A stretch of DNA of 64,000 bases, taken from assembly GCF_010183535.1 (NCBI RefSeq), contig NC_071328.1:6882001-6946000 (forward strand), read 5' to 3'. The position numbers were made by a program, and so were the translations under genes. This DNA comes from Caenorhabditis remanei (Eukaryota > Nematoda > Chromadorea > Rhabditida > Rhabditidae). Shown piece by piece: positions 10,084 through 20,900 of this stretch (positions are counted from its first letter, which is position 1; the number at the start of each line of letters is the position of its first letter). The notes beneath the pieces are model-generated. The model was not told where the DNA came from. It ran no database searches and saw only the letters and a program-made list of their open reading frames with translations.

Positions 10084-13000
10084 TTAATATCTTCCAATGA
10101 ATTTTGGTTGTTTCACTGGTTCAACTTCGACTTTTTTCGACGAGCAACAGCCAACAAATACAGAAAGCATGAGTGGAAGGAAGACTAAACCGTGAAGAAA
10201 ACCGATTGAGATGGCAAGAAAAACAGTTTTAAAGAAGGTAACAATCATGTAAGCAGGGACATCTGACAACACAGAAACAGCCAAAATAGTTGACATGGCT
10301 CCTGAAATTCAGAGAAATGAATAAATTACTTAAAAATAAACAGAAGATTACCTTGAGCGACTGGCCATCCAAGATCTCCCAATGCATCACAAACTCTTGC
10401 AGTTGTAGTGGATTCTTTTGATATTACGTATGCATATGTGATATGTGCAGAGTAATCAACTGAGAAACCAACTGACATGATGATTGTTATCATTGAAATT
10501 GCATCCTGGAACAGATCGTAAAAATTCCATTTTCTAAATGAGCGTGCCTCACCAAATTAACATCCCAAAGTGTCATAAAACCGAGAACTCCCAAATCAAT
10601 TGATCCAATCGTCACTGCAACCCAAAATGAACAAACTGGTTGAGGGATTAAGACAGCTGAGATAACAAGCATGCATGCAACTGCTACTACGATATCTTGC
10701 ATCTGAAAATCAAAGAGTTTGAACATTCCAATTGTACACCAAAAGAAACTTACAGTATTCGGAACGACGAGAGCATATTGATCTGTGAATAACCACAAAG
10801 GCATATAAGTTGTCACATTATACTTCTCAAATCGAGATGCGATTTCTCTGAACGTATTCGTGGCTTCTGTTTGTTTTGTTGTTGTTGATATATCTCTCAT
10901 TCCAATCATAAATCGATACTGTTTTATAACTCGCTCTGATTGATTGTTTCTTCCCCAAACTACATCAACAACCCATGGTTGAGACATATCTGAATAGATG
11001 TAGTCAGCAGCATGATCATAGAATTTCTGAAAGTTCATTTTTTGAAATGATGCAAAAATGATGTGGATACATACCTTATTGTCATAATGCACTTTATGCA
11101 TCTCTTCTGAAACTTGCATTTCTCGTAACCAGAACTGAACTCCTTCGTCTCCAATCGACACTTTGCTATTCGCAAATGTTGATGCCTGGAAATAAAAGAA
11201 TTAAAATCAAAACATACAAATTCAAGACAAAACCATTTTATCCATATTGATTCTTTCGATTGGATTCCTCAAATCTGGAGCATTGTTCACAACAATTTGA
11301 AGACTTGCTCCATAATGCCAGTAATGTTTCTCCAGAACTCGATAATGAGGTGTTGCATATGAATCATCAACCAATAAATTCGCTGGTTCAAGTCCTTCTT
11401 TGAGATGAGAACATCCATAAACAGACAATCCCAAATATATCAAATACCATAATCCAGCAATCGCTCGAATCCACGGTTGCATTAGAACTGGAGCATACCA
11501 GTTACGGAAGAATGAAGTGGCAGAACAATGATGAAGATGTTTAGAAGATGGAGGCGAAGAAGAGGAAGACGAAACACTTGATGTACTGCTGACAGTTCCA
11601 CATGATGGTAATGGTTTCGGAGGTTTCGATCCCAACCAGAACAACTTTACATTCAAAGGAGAAGTTGATGAGTATGTGACAGCAGGAGACAACCATATAC
11701 TGTGTAGTCCTTGTTCTTCGATTCTTGTATAGTAAACGAGAACTGCACAGAAAAATGTGAGTTGATATGCAAATGTGAGTAGAAGAGCACACATTGTGTA
11801 GATACAGAAAATTTGAACAGCCGGGATGGTTGTAATTGTTCCAACACCGAATGATAATGCATCTGAAAATAGGAGACTGAAAATTAGAAGACTTAAAAGA
11901 TTTCTCACCGGTAAGGGCTGTGATGAGAATAGAGACAGCTGCATCTGCCATGCATTCAGCAATTCTTTGATCATATTTCAGATTCCTATCGGTTCTTTTC
12001 AAACTGGCAACCATCAAAAACATGTTATCAGTTCCAACAGCAACTACCAGAAATGGCATGACAGCTATGATATCGTTGTATTGGATACCCATGTATGTCA
12101 GCATTCCCATTGCACTTGCAATACCCATTCCAGCATTTGAAACACCTGAAAAGAAAAGATAAGAGAAATTTAAACAAGTGCTAACCTAAGACAGAGAGGA
12201 TCGGTTTGGTGACAACCCAATCGATATAGGCTGAGCCTTTGATTGTGACGATTGAGCAAACCACTGAGAAGCAGACAAGAATGACAAATGCGCCAATGAA
12301 TCTGGAAAATTTAAGGTTGAGAACTTGGGTCTGTCTCTAATGTTTATTGGCATACTACTGGTAACTACCGTAATCCTACAGTAATCTGGTTTCTCAAATT
12401 CTGCGCAGCGGATCAGGAAGAAATCCATTTTTCTCCGTTAAAATAACTCACTTTGGTGCTAATCTTTCCGCATTTCTTTTCAATTCATCAGATAATGTTT
12501 GAGAATGGAAGTATGAAATCGAAATATACTTCGCACGATCCTTATAACTGTCCATTTGTTCTTTGAATTCCTGAAACAAGATTTATTTAAGTTTCCATCA
12601 TTAAAATTCAGCCACGAACCCTCTCCCATAATCCAGAGACATATGAAATTTCATTTGGATAAAACTTCAATTGATAGATCAGGAGCCATGCAGATGCACT
12701 AACTATTATATTCTCATTATCATCTCCTTTTGCCAATTTGACACCACCCAAAGCCGATGCGATGTATGCACTTCTGGAAAGTCAATGTTTTTCTTTGTTT
12801 TTCATTTCAATGTTATTTGAAAACAAAGTTTTTAAAATGAAAACTTACTTATCAGCTAGACGAACAGTTGGATAAGTGATATTGATTCCGTGATGATACA
12901 GACGAGAAACCAATTGAATATGGTCATTCACCGAGCATCTTCCATCTGGACCAGCTAGACATAAATCATCAAATGACCATGTACGATTGTTGAATTCGAC

Positions 13001-13533
13001 CTGAAATTCTGAATTTCAGTTATTCAAATTCCAAAACACCTACTGTAATATTGTTTCGGATGAAAGATTCCATTAATTTCAGTTCTTCTGAAAACACCTT
13101 TTCCAAAATGTTTCCATCGTTTCGGGCAACCACGGCAACCTGAAAAACGGAAGTTTTTATTCTGAGTAACAGCTAAAAAGGAATATACTTGAACTTCTCT
13201 AGACTGAGTTACCGCCCTTCCAGCTACGAAAGTTCCATCAACAAGTGGCCATGCATCGTGAATTATTCTTCTTTCCGTCTGAAATGATTATTCGAATATT
13301 TCATCAGAATATGTCGAAATAGCAATAAAACTAACTTTACTGGGTGCATCTGTAGGTGTATAAAGATATAAAGCATCACTCAAAGGTTCCAATCCAATCA
13401 ATCCCGTCGCCAAAAAACAAGTGACCAATATAGGAAAAATCAGAAAAATGAATGGATATCCAGATACTAATAGTCCATACGAATGAAAGAATTTGGCTGC
13501 TTTCGGTTCTAGACACCCAAAACCGAAGCGCAT
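10084..13533 (-). CDS. ptr-10: Patched-related 12-TM RND-type membrane protein
   Basis: Fourteen minus-strand exons (13533-13336, 13278-13189, 13139-13044, 13000-12849, 12773-12620, 12570-12452, 12301-12186, 12145-11909, 11862-11234, 11185-11075, 11026-10754, 10702-10553, 10505-10352, 10301-10084) join in phase to 898 residues. Architecture matches the PTR family: TM1 near 22-45, a large luminal loop, a sterol-sensing domain from about 270 to 430 with GTDNMFLM at about 345, a cytosolic Ser-rich insert (about 440-480), TM7, a second luminal loop, and the second RND half with SVGFSVDYSAHITYAY at about 780-795. Acidic residues in both RND motifs are kept, implying an active proton-driven lipid or sterol transporter (family inference). 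C. elegans ptr-10 lies in the same F55F8 cluster as the next five genes (from memory), which supports the orthology. A trans-splice-like TTCCAG lies 2 nt before the ATG. Confidence 0.93.
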
Positions 13534-14756
13534 TTCTGGAATGGTTCAGGGTAAATAGATCAATCGCTTAAAAAAAAACCAAACCTTTTCAGAAATCACC
13601 TCTACAATTGGGAATAATAGTAGTAGTTTCACAGGGGGTGAATTTCCAATGTCCGGTGTCTTCTGGTAGGTGACCATCCGCCCCGACGGATGACCTACTT
13701 GCCGGATTTAGAGAGAGAGAATGCTTATTCATGGGCAGAAAGAAGAGAGACGCAGACTTTTCGATGACTTTCTCTATCGGTGATTCGGAAAATTGCGGGA
13801 AAAAGAGGGGGTGGTGAATGAAAGGACAAGCTTTTCGAACGGATGATTAATTATATTCGAGAATAATGAACATCACAATAACATACATCTACAGTAACCT
13901 ACAAGATTGCGGGGTCGCTGCCTGAGAAGTGTTGTGATTTTCAGAAAAGTTCACAATGAATCAAAAAAAGCTTGATTAATTTCTAAAAGTTATCGATCTG
14001 AACGAAGCAAATGCAATGGAGATATATATTTCTCGGCTCAATACGATGGTTCAAAGTCTCCTCGACACTTCAGAGCAACCGATTGGAGAGGGTTCTTCCT
14101 GCAAACCTTCTTCCCACTTCCCGGCCTAATCATTCTAGACATCTAGACAAAGTTTTAGCGAGATTATTTCTTATAAATGTCACTATAGTTTTTTCACTGT
14201 GATGATTCGCTCTTTGTGAAAATGATTACTTTTTCCATTATGAGCGTTTATTCAAAATACATAAAAAGCTGTTTAGATTTATTTTGTCCATTTTCATGGA
14301 GCCGTCTTTTTCTCTTGTAAGATTACTTCTTTATGTGCTCACTAGTCAGAGACAGCTAGCCATGGCTTACCTTTATAGCGCTATATATAGCCAGATCGTA
14401 TTTCGTTATTTGAACACCCGCGCATTGCTAGACCGCGGGGACTAGCATCCGACAACGTCATTTTTCCTAGTCCCTCGCTTCGGAATTTTTTTTTCAATTC
14501 GTATATTTTTTCTCGCCTTTTATTTTGGTGCAATTTATATTTTGCTTAGTTTATTTAAATGTCAGTGCATGTATTCTTTGAAACAAATATAGGTTGCGTG
14601 AATCTTAAGTGGTCAGTGATGCAAATCGTTTAGTTGCGAAACGAGGAAAAGGGCGGAGTTTCAGATCATATTTCTGAAATAAAAAAGTTCTACCATACAT
14701 TCCTTTAACTTTTCCCATTTTTTTTCGATTTTCGTAAATTAATTTTGTTTCAGAAA
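13534..14756. promoter_or_regulatory. Bidirectional promoter region, ptr-10 / mff operon
   Basis: The 1.2-kb divergent interval contains no supported exon (the 14011-14202 plus ORF is rejected). It is unusually rich in short palindromes: an interrupted hairpin at 13652-13706, AGCCATGGCT at 14358-14367, TATAGCGCTATA at 14374-14385, and two overlapping stem-loops at 14426-14474. A GC-box-like GGGCGGAG is at 14651-14658, about 100 bp before the mff start, and TTGTTTCAG at 14745-14753 is the likely trans-splice acceptor for mff. Confidence 0.55.
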
Positions 14757-15284
14757 ATGTTTGTACCCGAACACATCACAGCTACCGGAGATGAGATGCA
14801 CGGACACTCTGGCCCTTCCCGCCGTAACAATCGTCAGTCTCTTGTCGAACAAATGGAAGTTCCGGACAGAATAACAGTGACTGGAGGTGACAGTTATGGC
14901 AGAATAACAGAAGATTATCGCAACGGAATGGACAAGCTTCCAACAGAAAATGGGCACTATTTGAATGACGTGCCGGATGTGCTCACTGTTGCTGATACTC
15001 AATATCCTGTCGAAGATGCACGTCGCCAGGTCAGTGAACTAGAAAGTTTTCGATGTAATATTTTTCATTTTCAGATAGATACTGCCCGTACAGATAATTC
15101 GATGGTAGTTGATGAAGATCCTCTTCGTGAACTAAAAATGCTCCGTCGTCAAATGGGCAGAATTAATGCGAGAGTTTTCGAATTGGAAGAGAACAATGAG
15201 CGGCGTAAACACCGAGAACAAGCATTCTTTGTGGCTCTTCTCGGGGTTGCCATCACGGCAATTTGGTCCATTTTCAAGCGATAG
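14757..15284 (+). CDS. mff: Mitochondrial fission factor (Mff/Tango11 family)
   Basis: Two exons (14757-15029 and 15075-15284) encode 160 residues. Three short VP-x-x-[IL]-TV-type repeats (FVPEHITATG, EVPDRITVTG, DVPDVLTVAD) correspond to the DRP1-recruiting repeats of Mff. A coiled coil (about 112-138, MLRRQMGRINARVFELEENN) is followed by a C-terminal tail anchor, AFFVALLGVAITAIW, ending in basic FKR. The protein sits in the mitochondrial and peroxisomal outer membrane and recruits dynamin-like DRP-1 for fission (family knowledge). A shorter length than vertebrate MFF (about 240-340) is normal for worms. The start at 14757 directly follows a trans-splice acceptor, and the gene is the first of a closely spaced run with wdr-12 and cir-1. 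Confidence 0.88.
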   Translation: MFVPEHITATGDEMHGHSGPSRRNNRQSLVEQMEVPDRITVTGGDSYGRITEDYRNGMDKLPTENGHYLNDVPDVLTVADTQYPVEDARRQVSELESFRCNIFHFQIDTARTDNSMVVDEDPLRELKMLRRQMGRINARVFELEENNERRKHREQAFFVALLGVAITAIWSIFKR

Positions 15285-15493
15285 ACTTTCGACTCGTTTC
15301 CTTTTTCATATATTTTCCGTCTAACGTTTTAGTCATTTCACATCGGTTATTTTCCTCTGGTTGCCTCTTATTATCTCTCTATCCCCGTATTTCTCGTATT
15401 TATATCTTCGTCCTTATTTATTCAATCGTTCCGTCATTTTCTGATCACAAACCGATTATTTTAAATAAACGTTTGTCAATTGCAGATCAAATA
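15285..15493 (+). promoter_or_regulatory. mff / wdr-12 operon junction with overlapping poly(A) and trans-splice signals
   Basis: A single AATAAA (15464-15469) lies only 16 nt before the acceptor CAATTGCAG that ends at 15485, eight bases ahead of the wdr-12 start. Normal cleavage distance would put the mff 3' end almost exactly at the wdr-12 trans-splice site. That geometry resembles SL1-type operons rather than the usual SL2 type with about 100 bp between the two sites. Confidence 0.6.
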
Positions 15494-17238
15494 ATGGACC
15501 TTTCGGAAGCAATGGAAGTGGAGAATGGTTCGTCCGCTAATCAGAAGCATGTGCAAATAACATTTTTCAGCAAGAACGAAGAGTAGGTTTCAATTTTTCA
15601 TTCTCCAAAACATTGAATATATTTCAGAGTTGCTGAAATTCCTGATGCAGTGTTCGATGTCCCAACGGCAGCAGAGAGCGATGATCTGAATCTTCTTCTC
15701 AACAAAACTATCGAGGCCAACGATGGTTAGTTTTATCAAAATCATATACTGAAATATCAGATAATTTAACTTATTTTCAGATAAGTGGAAAGATCAGCGA
15801 TTCGAGTTTTTGGTTGGTGAAACATTTTTGAGAACAAGTCTCGCTGAGTTCATTGAGGAATATGAAGTGGAAACAGTAAGATAAACCATAAAATGAAAAC
15901 AGTGTAATGCATTTTCATCATAGGAAACCATTCTGAAAGTGGAATGTGTGATCGGAATTGAAGCTCCGAAACCACTTCACGACATTCAAGCTCCAGATTG
16001 GGTGTCTTCCGTTCAAATTGCCAATGGACAGTGAGTTTTATCTATGAAAATCACATGAGTCTGACTTCTTCTTTGTAGTATTTTCTCGACAACTTACGGT
16101 GGAGATATTGTCATTGTCGATCGTAAGGGAAAAGAGACTAAATTGGCTGTGAACTCTGCGAATCGTTTGCTGAAATGCAGTTCTATTGTAACTACACCTT
16201 CTAGTGAGTGTCTCACATTGAGTTTGATTTTTGATTGTCAAAAATTCAGAGAAAACTCAATTGGATGGCACCGAGTTCATCGTTGGAGGTGAGAATCAAC
16301 TTTTGACTCTCTACGGAATCGAGAAAGGTGATCTCGTTGAAAAGGTATAAAGTATATCATCCAATCGTTAATTAGTATTTTTATTCAGATCGTATTCCGT
16401 GGTCACGAGCGAGCAGTCGAGTGCGTTGCCGTGAATTCGGATTCGACACGTGCCATTTCCGGATCTGTTGACACCAATTTGAAAGTGTGGAATTTGGAAG
16501 CTTCTGATGAGGCAACAATTTACGAGAAAGAAGATGACGAAAGCGCGAAGAAACGTCGTAAGAAAGATACTAAAACGAAAGTACCAATGGTGACCATCGG
16601 AGGACATCGAGACAAAGTTTCTACCGTTGAATGGTGCCCATGGAAAACAGGTCACGCATTCTCTTGCTCTTGGGATCATACCGTTGTCGAATGGGATTTG
16701 GAATTGGGTATGTAACAAGTTTAACAGCATCAGCTGAAACAAAACAATTCATTTCAGCTGGTGAGGTATCACGAATCAAGGGACCTAAATCGTTTACAAG
16801 CATCGATATTCATCCAACCAGCTGTCTCCTTATCTCCAGCTGTACTGACGCTGTTCCAAGATTATATGATCCAAAAAATCGAGGTGAGCAAATCATTAAA
16901 GAACTGTTCATATTCACTAGATTGTTCTCAGATGGAACCATGGTAAAGCAATCGTTCATCGGTCATCAAAACGGATGGGTCGAATGTGTCAAATGGAATC
17001 CATTGGATACAAACCAGTTTGTTAGTGTTTCAACAGACAAGACAGCTAAAATGTGGGATGTCCGGTGAGTGAAAGTCATCTTGATTGAAGAAATGAATAA
17101 AATAATTGCAGCTCATCGAAATCATCGCTGTTTGATATTCATGGACACGAAGATCGTATTCTCTGTGCCGCCTGGAATGAAGGGCTCATCGCCACCGGAT
17201 CCGCTGATTGCACCATCAAAGTCTTTGAAACTGCCTAA
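15494..17238 (+). CDS. wdr-12: WDR12/Ytm1 ribosome-biogenesis WD40 protein
   Basis: Ten exons (15494-15582, 15628-15725, 15781-15875, 15924-16030, 16079-16203, 16250-16344, 16389-16707, 16758-16883, 16932-17064, 17112-17238) encode 437 residues. The N-terminal NLE domain (about 12-95, starting [12 protein letters not shown]) binds the AAA ATPase midasin (Rea1); it is followed by a seven-bladed WD40 propeller with recognisable blades ([58 protein letters not shown]). A Lys/Arg/Glu-rich insert (about 240-255) acts as a nuclear/nucleolar signal. The protein is part of the PeBoW complex with BOP1 and PES1 that matures the 60S subunit (family knowledge). It starts 209 bp after mff, and cir-1 follows 251 bp later, so it is the middle gene of an operon-like run. 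Confidence 0.96.
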
Positions 17239-17489
17239 TTCAATTTTTAGTTACTTATGCTCTTTTCATTGTTTTTATTAATTTGTTCTTGTTATGATCC
17301 AATTGTTGTTGCCTTATTTTGTTGATTTTACACAACGTTTCTTTTTGAACTTCAGGTTATCTTTGATCGATTAGACAGTTACAAATCTGTCTTCCATACT
17401 TCTTGAATCCTATTGAACTTCCCAGAAATGTCCCTAATAACATCGATTTCAGGTTTCTCAAGTCGGTTCAAACCAAAAAACTCGTCAAA
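17239..17489 (+). promoter_or_regulatory. wdr-12 / cir-1 operon junction
   Basis: The gap is U-rich, with candidate trans-splice acceptors AACTTCAG (ending 17354) and GATTTCAG (ending 17452), the second 37 nt before the cir-1 ATG. An in-frame extension upstream to 17403 would cross that acceptor and is not adopted. The spacing is typical of Caenorhabditis downstream operon genes. Confidence 0.55.
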
Positions 17490-19518
17490 ATGGGGAAAGG
17501 CTTTCAAAATTTCATGTCCAAGAAGGACTTCCATCCTTCTGCATTTCGGAATCTCAAAATGGTGTGGGAAGCGAGGCAGAAGAAGTCATTAGAAGATAAA
17601 CGACAGGAAGAACTGAGGGTTGCTTACGAAAAAGAACAAGAAATTTTAAATAACAAGTTAGATTTATCATTTTGAAATTCTGGTTACATGTTGATAATCA
17701 TTGTGTTTTCAGAGCTTTACTCGGAGATGAGAAGGCAAAAATGGGATTGTCTTTCATGTATGATGCACCAGCAGGAATGACAAAACGAGAAGAACCAAAG
17801 GAAGAACCAAAATTCGAATGGCAGAGAAAATATCAAGCACCGCGTGAGGATTGGGCAAAAGGAAACGAAGAAATACAAGATCAGCCATTCGGAATTCAAG
17901 TTCGTAATGTTCGATGCTGTAAATGTCACAAATGGGGTCACATAAATACTGATAGAGAGTGTCCGTTGTTCGGAAAGTCTGGAAATTTTGAAGATGAAGG
18001 ATGTAAGTTGAAAACCAGAAAACATTGGAATTCAGTTAAAAATGTTTATTTTCAGATGCGAATAATCCATCAGATCTCATCAAAGATCTTCGCCGTCGAC
18101 GACAAGACGGTAAATCAGGACCACAGACATCGAAATCAGCAGCAGCCGGGGATGATGACGAGGATGAATGGATGGATCATCAACAATTGGCTAGTGACAT
18201 GCGAGAAGAACATGGAATCGTATTGAAAGGATCAGTTTTGGCTGGCATGCAAACGGATCAACAGTTGACACGAATGAAGAAAGAAAAGACTGACGAGGAA
18301 ATGATGTTGGAATTTTTCAATTCAATGACTGACAAGGAAAAGAGAAAGTTGCATAAGAAGTTGTTGAGTGGAGCAAATTTAGAAGATGTGATGAAGAAAA
18401 AGAACAAAAAAGAAAAGAAAAAAGACAAGAAAGATAAGAAAAAGGATAAGAAGAAGAAGAAAAGTAAGAAGGCGGCATCAAGTGATTCAGATAGCGAAGA
18501 AGAATGGGCAGGTTAGTATCTTACGAGTGAAATAATAATCTGAAACGAGAAATTTTTCAGAGAAGTCTTCATCTAAAAAAGTGAAAAAAGAGGTTGAAAG
18601 CTCTCCAGATTATCGTACCAAAAAGATCAAGGAGGAGATCGTATCAGATGAGGAGGAAATAAGAGGTAATGGTTTTTATTCCCACGCGTTCTTTGAGATA
18701 ACATCATTACTTTCAGATCGACATGCTTCCAGAAAACGAGCTCGCAGTGAGTCGGAATCACGGGAACGATCGAGGAAACGATCTACTGAAAGAAAAAAGC
18801 AGCGTCGACATGATTCCTCATCAAGATCTCCTGAAGTCAGTCGGAAAAGATCACCCGCTAGAAAAGAATCAACAATGAGATCTGAGAGGTATATATAAAA
18901 ATTAATTCGAATTTCACTAATCAAATTGTTTTCAGAAATCACTCTAAATCAATTTCGCCAATACGTCGAACCCGTCGTTCTCCATCTCCAGTTCGTCAAC
19001 GTGTTCGGCAAGATTCTAGAAGTGAAGGCTCTACTCGTAAAGATGGACGTCGGCATTCTCCTCCAACATCATCGCCTCCCAGAAGAAGAAGAACACCATC
19101 ACCTCCTAGGAGACAACGATCACCTCAATCTGCTAGAAAGCAGCGATCACCATCACCTCCCAGAAGACATCGCTCGCCATCTCCTCCTAGAAGACAGCGA
19201 TCACCCACTCCTCCTAGAAGACAGCGATCACCGTCTCCTCTTCGTGGTTCTCGCACTTTTGATAAATCATCAACTGACAATCGTCGGAATGGACGTCGTC
19301 ATGATTCATCTTCTGCTTCACCTCCACGGAGACGTCGTGTTGATTCAAGATCACCCGTGAAAAGTCGTGACGGGTATGTTAAATTTATAGTACCAAAAAT
19401 GACATCAACAATTTTTTCTTTCAGTTCTGAATCTCCAAAAATGTGGTCAAAGAATCGTCGGAACAATTCGGATTCAGAGAAGAACGCGGAGCCAAGACGT
19501 CGTCGCAGTCCAAGTTAA
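17490..19518 (+). CDS. cir-1: CIR1-type SR-rich splicing cofactor / CBF1-interacting corepressor
   Basis: Seven exons (17490-17656, 17713-18002, 18056-18511, 18561-18665, 18717-18888, 18936-19373, 19425-19518) give 573 residues. The N terminus [20 protein letters not shown] is the Cir_N domain (about 1-45). A zinc knuckle CX2CX4HX6C ([16 protein letters not shown]) lies at about 130-147. A Lys-only tract (about 260-290) is followed by an RS domain with at least six [13 protein letters not shown] units (19071-19235) and further SR dipeptides to the C terminus. CIR1 bridges CBF1/LAG-1 to histone deacetylase complexes and also enters spliceosomes (family knowledge); the long RS domain argues for a splicing role. 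AATAAA at 19602-19607 is the likely poly(A) signal. The frame chosen through exon 6 is the Ser/Arg one; an overlapping His/Leu-rich frame is a shadow of the repeats. Confidence 0.93.
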
Positions 19519-19601
19519 AAGGACGTGCTCATTAATGCTTCCACTGTTCATAATATATTATTTGTCTTATAATAATTGAAAGTTGTTTTAAAACCTTTTC
19601 C

Positions 19602-19607
19602 AATAAA
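19602..19607 (+). terminator. cir-1: Poly(A) signal of cir-1
   Basis: A canonical AATAAA lies 84 nt after the cir-1 stop and is followed by a U-rich stretch. It probably ends the first operon-like run. Confidence 0.65.
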
Positions 19608-19837
19608 ACTTCTGTCTTCTTCACGGTGTAATTCTTGGTGTATATTCAGATTTTATCAGGTATCATCTCTCGACTATTGAATAAATTCTGTAGAAAAACT
19701 GAAATGTGATTGAATCTCGATTGAAAAGGATTTGACTTTCGTATGAAATATTCAAAATACTGTAGTAAGAAGACTTTCGTGGTGAGATATCGCTCAAATA
19801 ATGCGGTGTGAGCCTTGAGTTGCTACAGTCATACTCA

Positions 19838-20684
19838 CAAGGGAACCTTTTAAGTGGTCCTTAATGCCAGCAAAAACGACCTATACAGTTCGAAAGAGGA
19901 TGGTTCAAAACCTATAAATCAACTTTCAAAAGTTGCTTCCGTGACCTGTAAGTGTCTGAAATTGCCATCTGAAAATGGACCATTTTACCATTGATTTGCT
20001 GCATCTCGCCCTCTCGCCTCCTCCAAATCCTATCACGTTTTTAATAAACTGCGGCGACACTTTCAAAACGTGATCGAATGGCGCAGGTGGTTATCGTCTA
20101 GGCGAAGGAAAATTTTGGGTTGGTTCGACCCCTTCGCCATTTTTTCTTTTTTTTGTTTGATTTCTTTTTTTCCAGTTTTTTTCAATGTCTTTTGAAAGCT
20201 ATCATATAAGTCTTTTTTGTACCACCATCAACGTGATTCTCTTCTGAATCCCTTTCAATTGATGATTATAAGAGAGATCTGTCGGTTGACAGATGGAGGT
20301 GCCGCCAAACTTTTTATGATAGCTTCCAAAAGACATTGAAAAAAACTGGAAAAAAAGAAATCAAACAAAAAAAAGAAAAAATGGCGAAGGGGTCGAACCA
20401 ACCCAAAATTTTCCTTCGCCTAGACGATAACCACCTGCGCCATTCGATCACGTTTTGAAAGTGTCGCCGCAGTTTATTAAAAACATGATAGGATTTGGAG
20501 GAGGCGAGAGGGCGAGATGCAGCAAATCTATGGTAAAAATGGTCCATTTTCAGATGGCAATTTCAGACACTTACAGGTCACGGAAGCAACTTTTGAAAGT
20601 TGATTTATAGGTTTTGAACCATCCTCTTTCGAACTGTATAGGTCGTTTTTGCTGGCATTAAGGACCACTTAAAAGGTTCCCTTG
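19838..20684. mobile_element. 847-bp fold-back DNA transposon (near-perfect palindrome)
   Basis: Two arms of about 370 bp (19838-20206 and 20315-20684) are inverted copies; reading them against each other I found only three substitutions and one single-base indel. A 108-bp spacer separates them. Termini are CAAGGGAACCTTTTAAGTGG and its complement, flanked by a candidate 3-bp duplication TCA (19835-19837, 20685-20687). The arms hold no significant open frame apart from a 77-residue shadow, so it is non-autonomous. The superfamily is unclear: a 3-bp duplication is compatible with several. High arm identity means recent insertion or arm homogenisation. It lies between cir-1 and the PWP2 gene; read-through transcription would give a 370-bp dsRNA stem. 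Confidence 0.88.
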
Positions 20685-20687
20685 TCA

Positions 20688-20900
20688 GTTACGAAGTATT
20701 TTGACATTGAATTTATCTATTTTTCCTTTTTTTAAAAGTTACCTTCACGTTCCTCGAATTTTCGCAAAAAGCAAAAAAAAATGTACGAATTACGCGCAAA
20801 TGCTCCTATGATGCGCAAAAAGTACACTGACACATTCTTGGTGTTTTTCTTTGCAATTTTTTCTACAAGTTAATTTTTGTCATTTCAGCTAGGGATCAAA
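20688..20900 (+). promoter_or_regulatory. Upstream region of the PWP2 gene
   Basis: After the transposon there is a 200-bp T-rich leader ending in the acceptor GTCATTTCAG at 20879-20888, 12 nt before the ATG, a likely trans-splice site. Two copies of a GCGCAAA-type word occur at 20794-20818. Whether this is an outron with its own promoter or a stretched operon junction cannot be decided from sequence. Confidence 0.45.

Noticed and set aside
14420..14480. Possible tRNA-like structure in the ptr-10 / mff interval.
   Set aside because: No B-box GGTTCRANNCC, no acceptor stem, and no anticodon arm could be drawn on either strand; only the hairpins remain.
18926..19360. A 144-residue His/Leu-rich plus frame.
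   Set aside because: It is the +1 shadow of the SR repeats of cir-1; the spliced Ser/Arg frame continues across the flanking exons in phase.
20314..20547. A 77-residue minus frame inside the fold-back element.
   Set aside because: The same sequence exists inverted in the other arm, and the frame has no transposase features.
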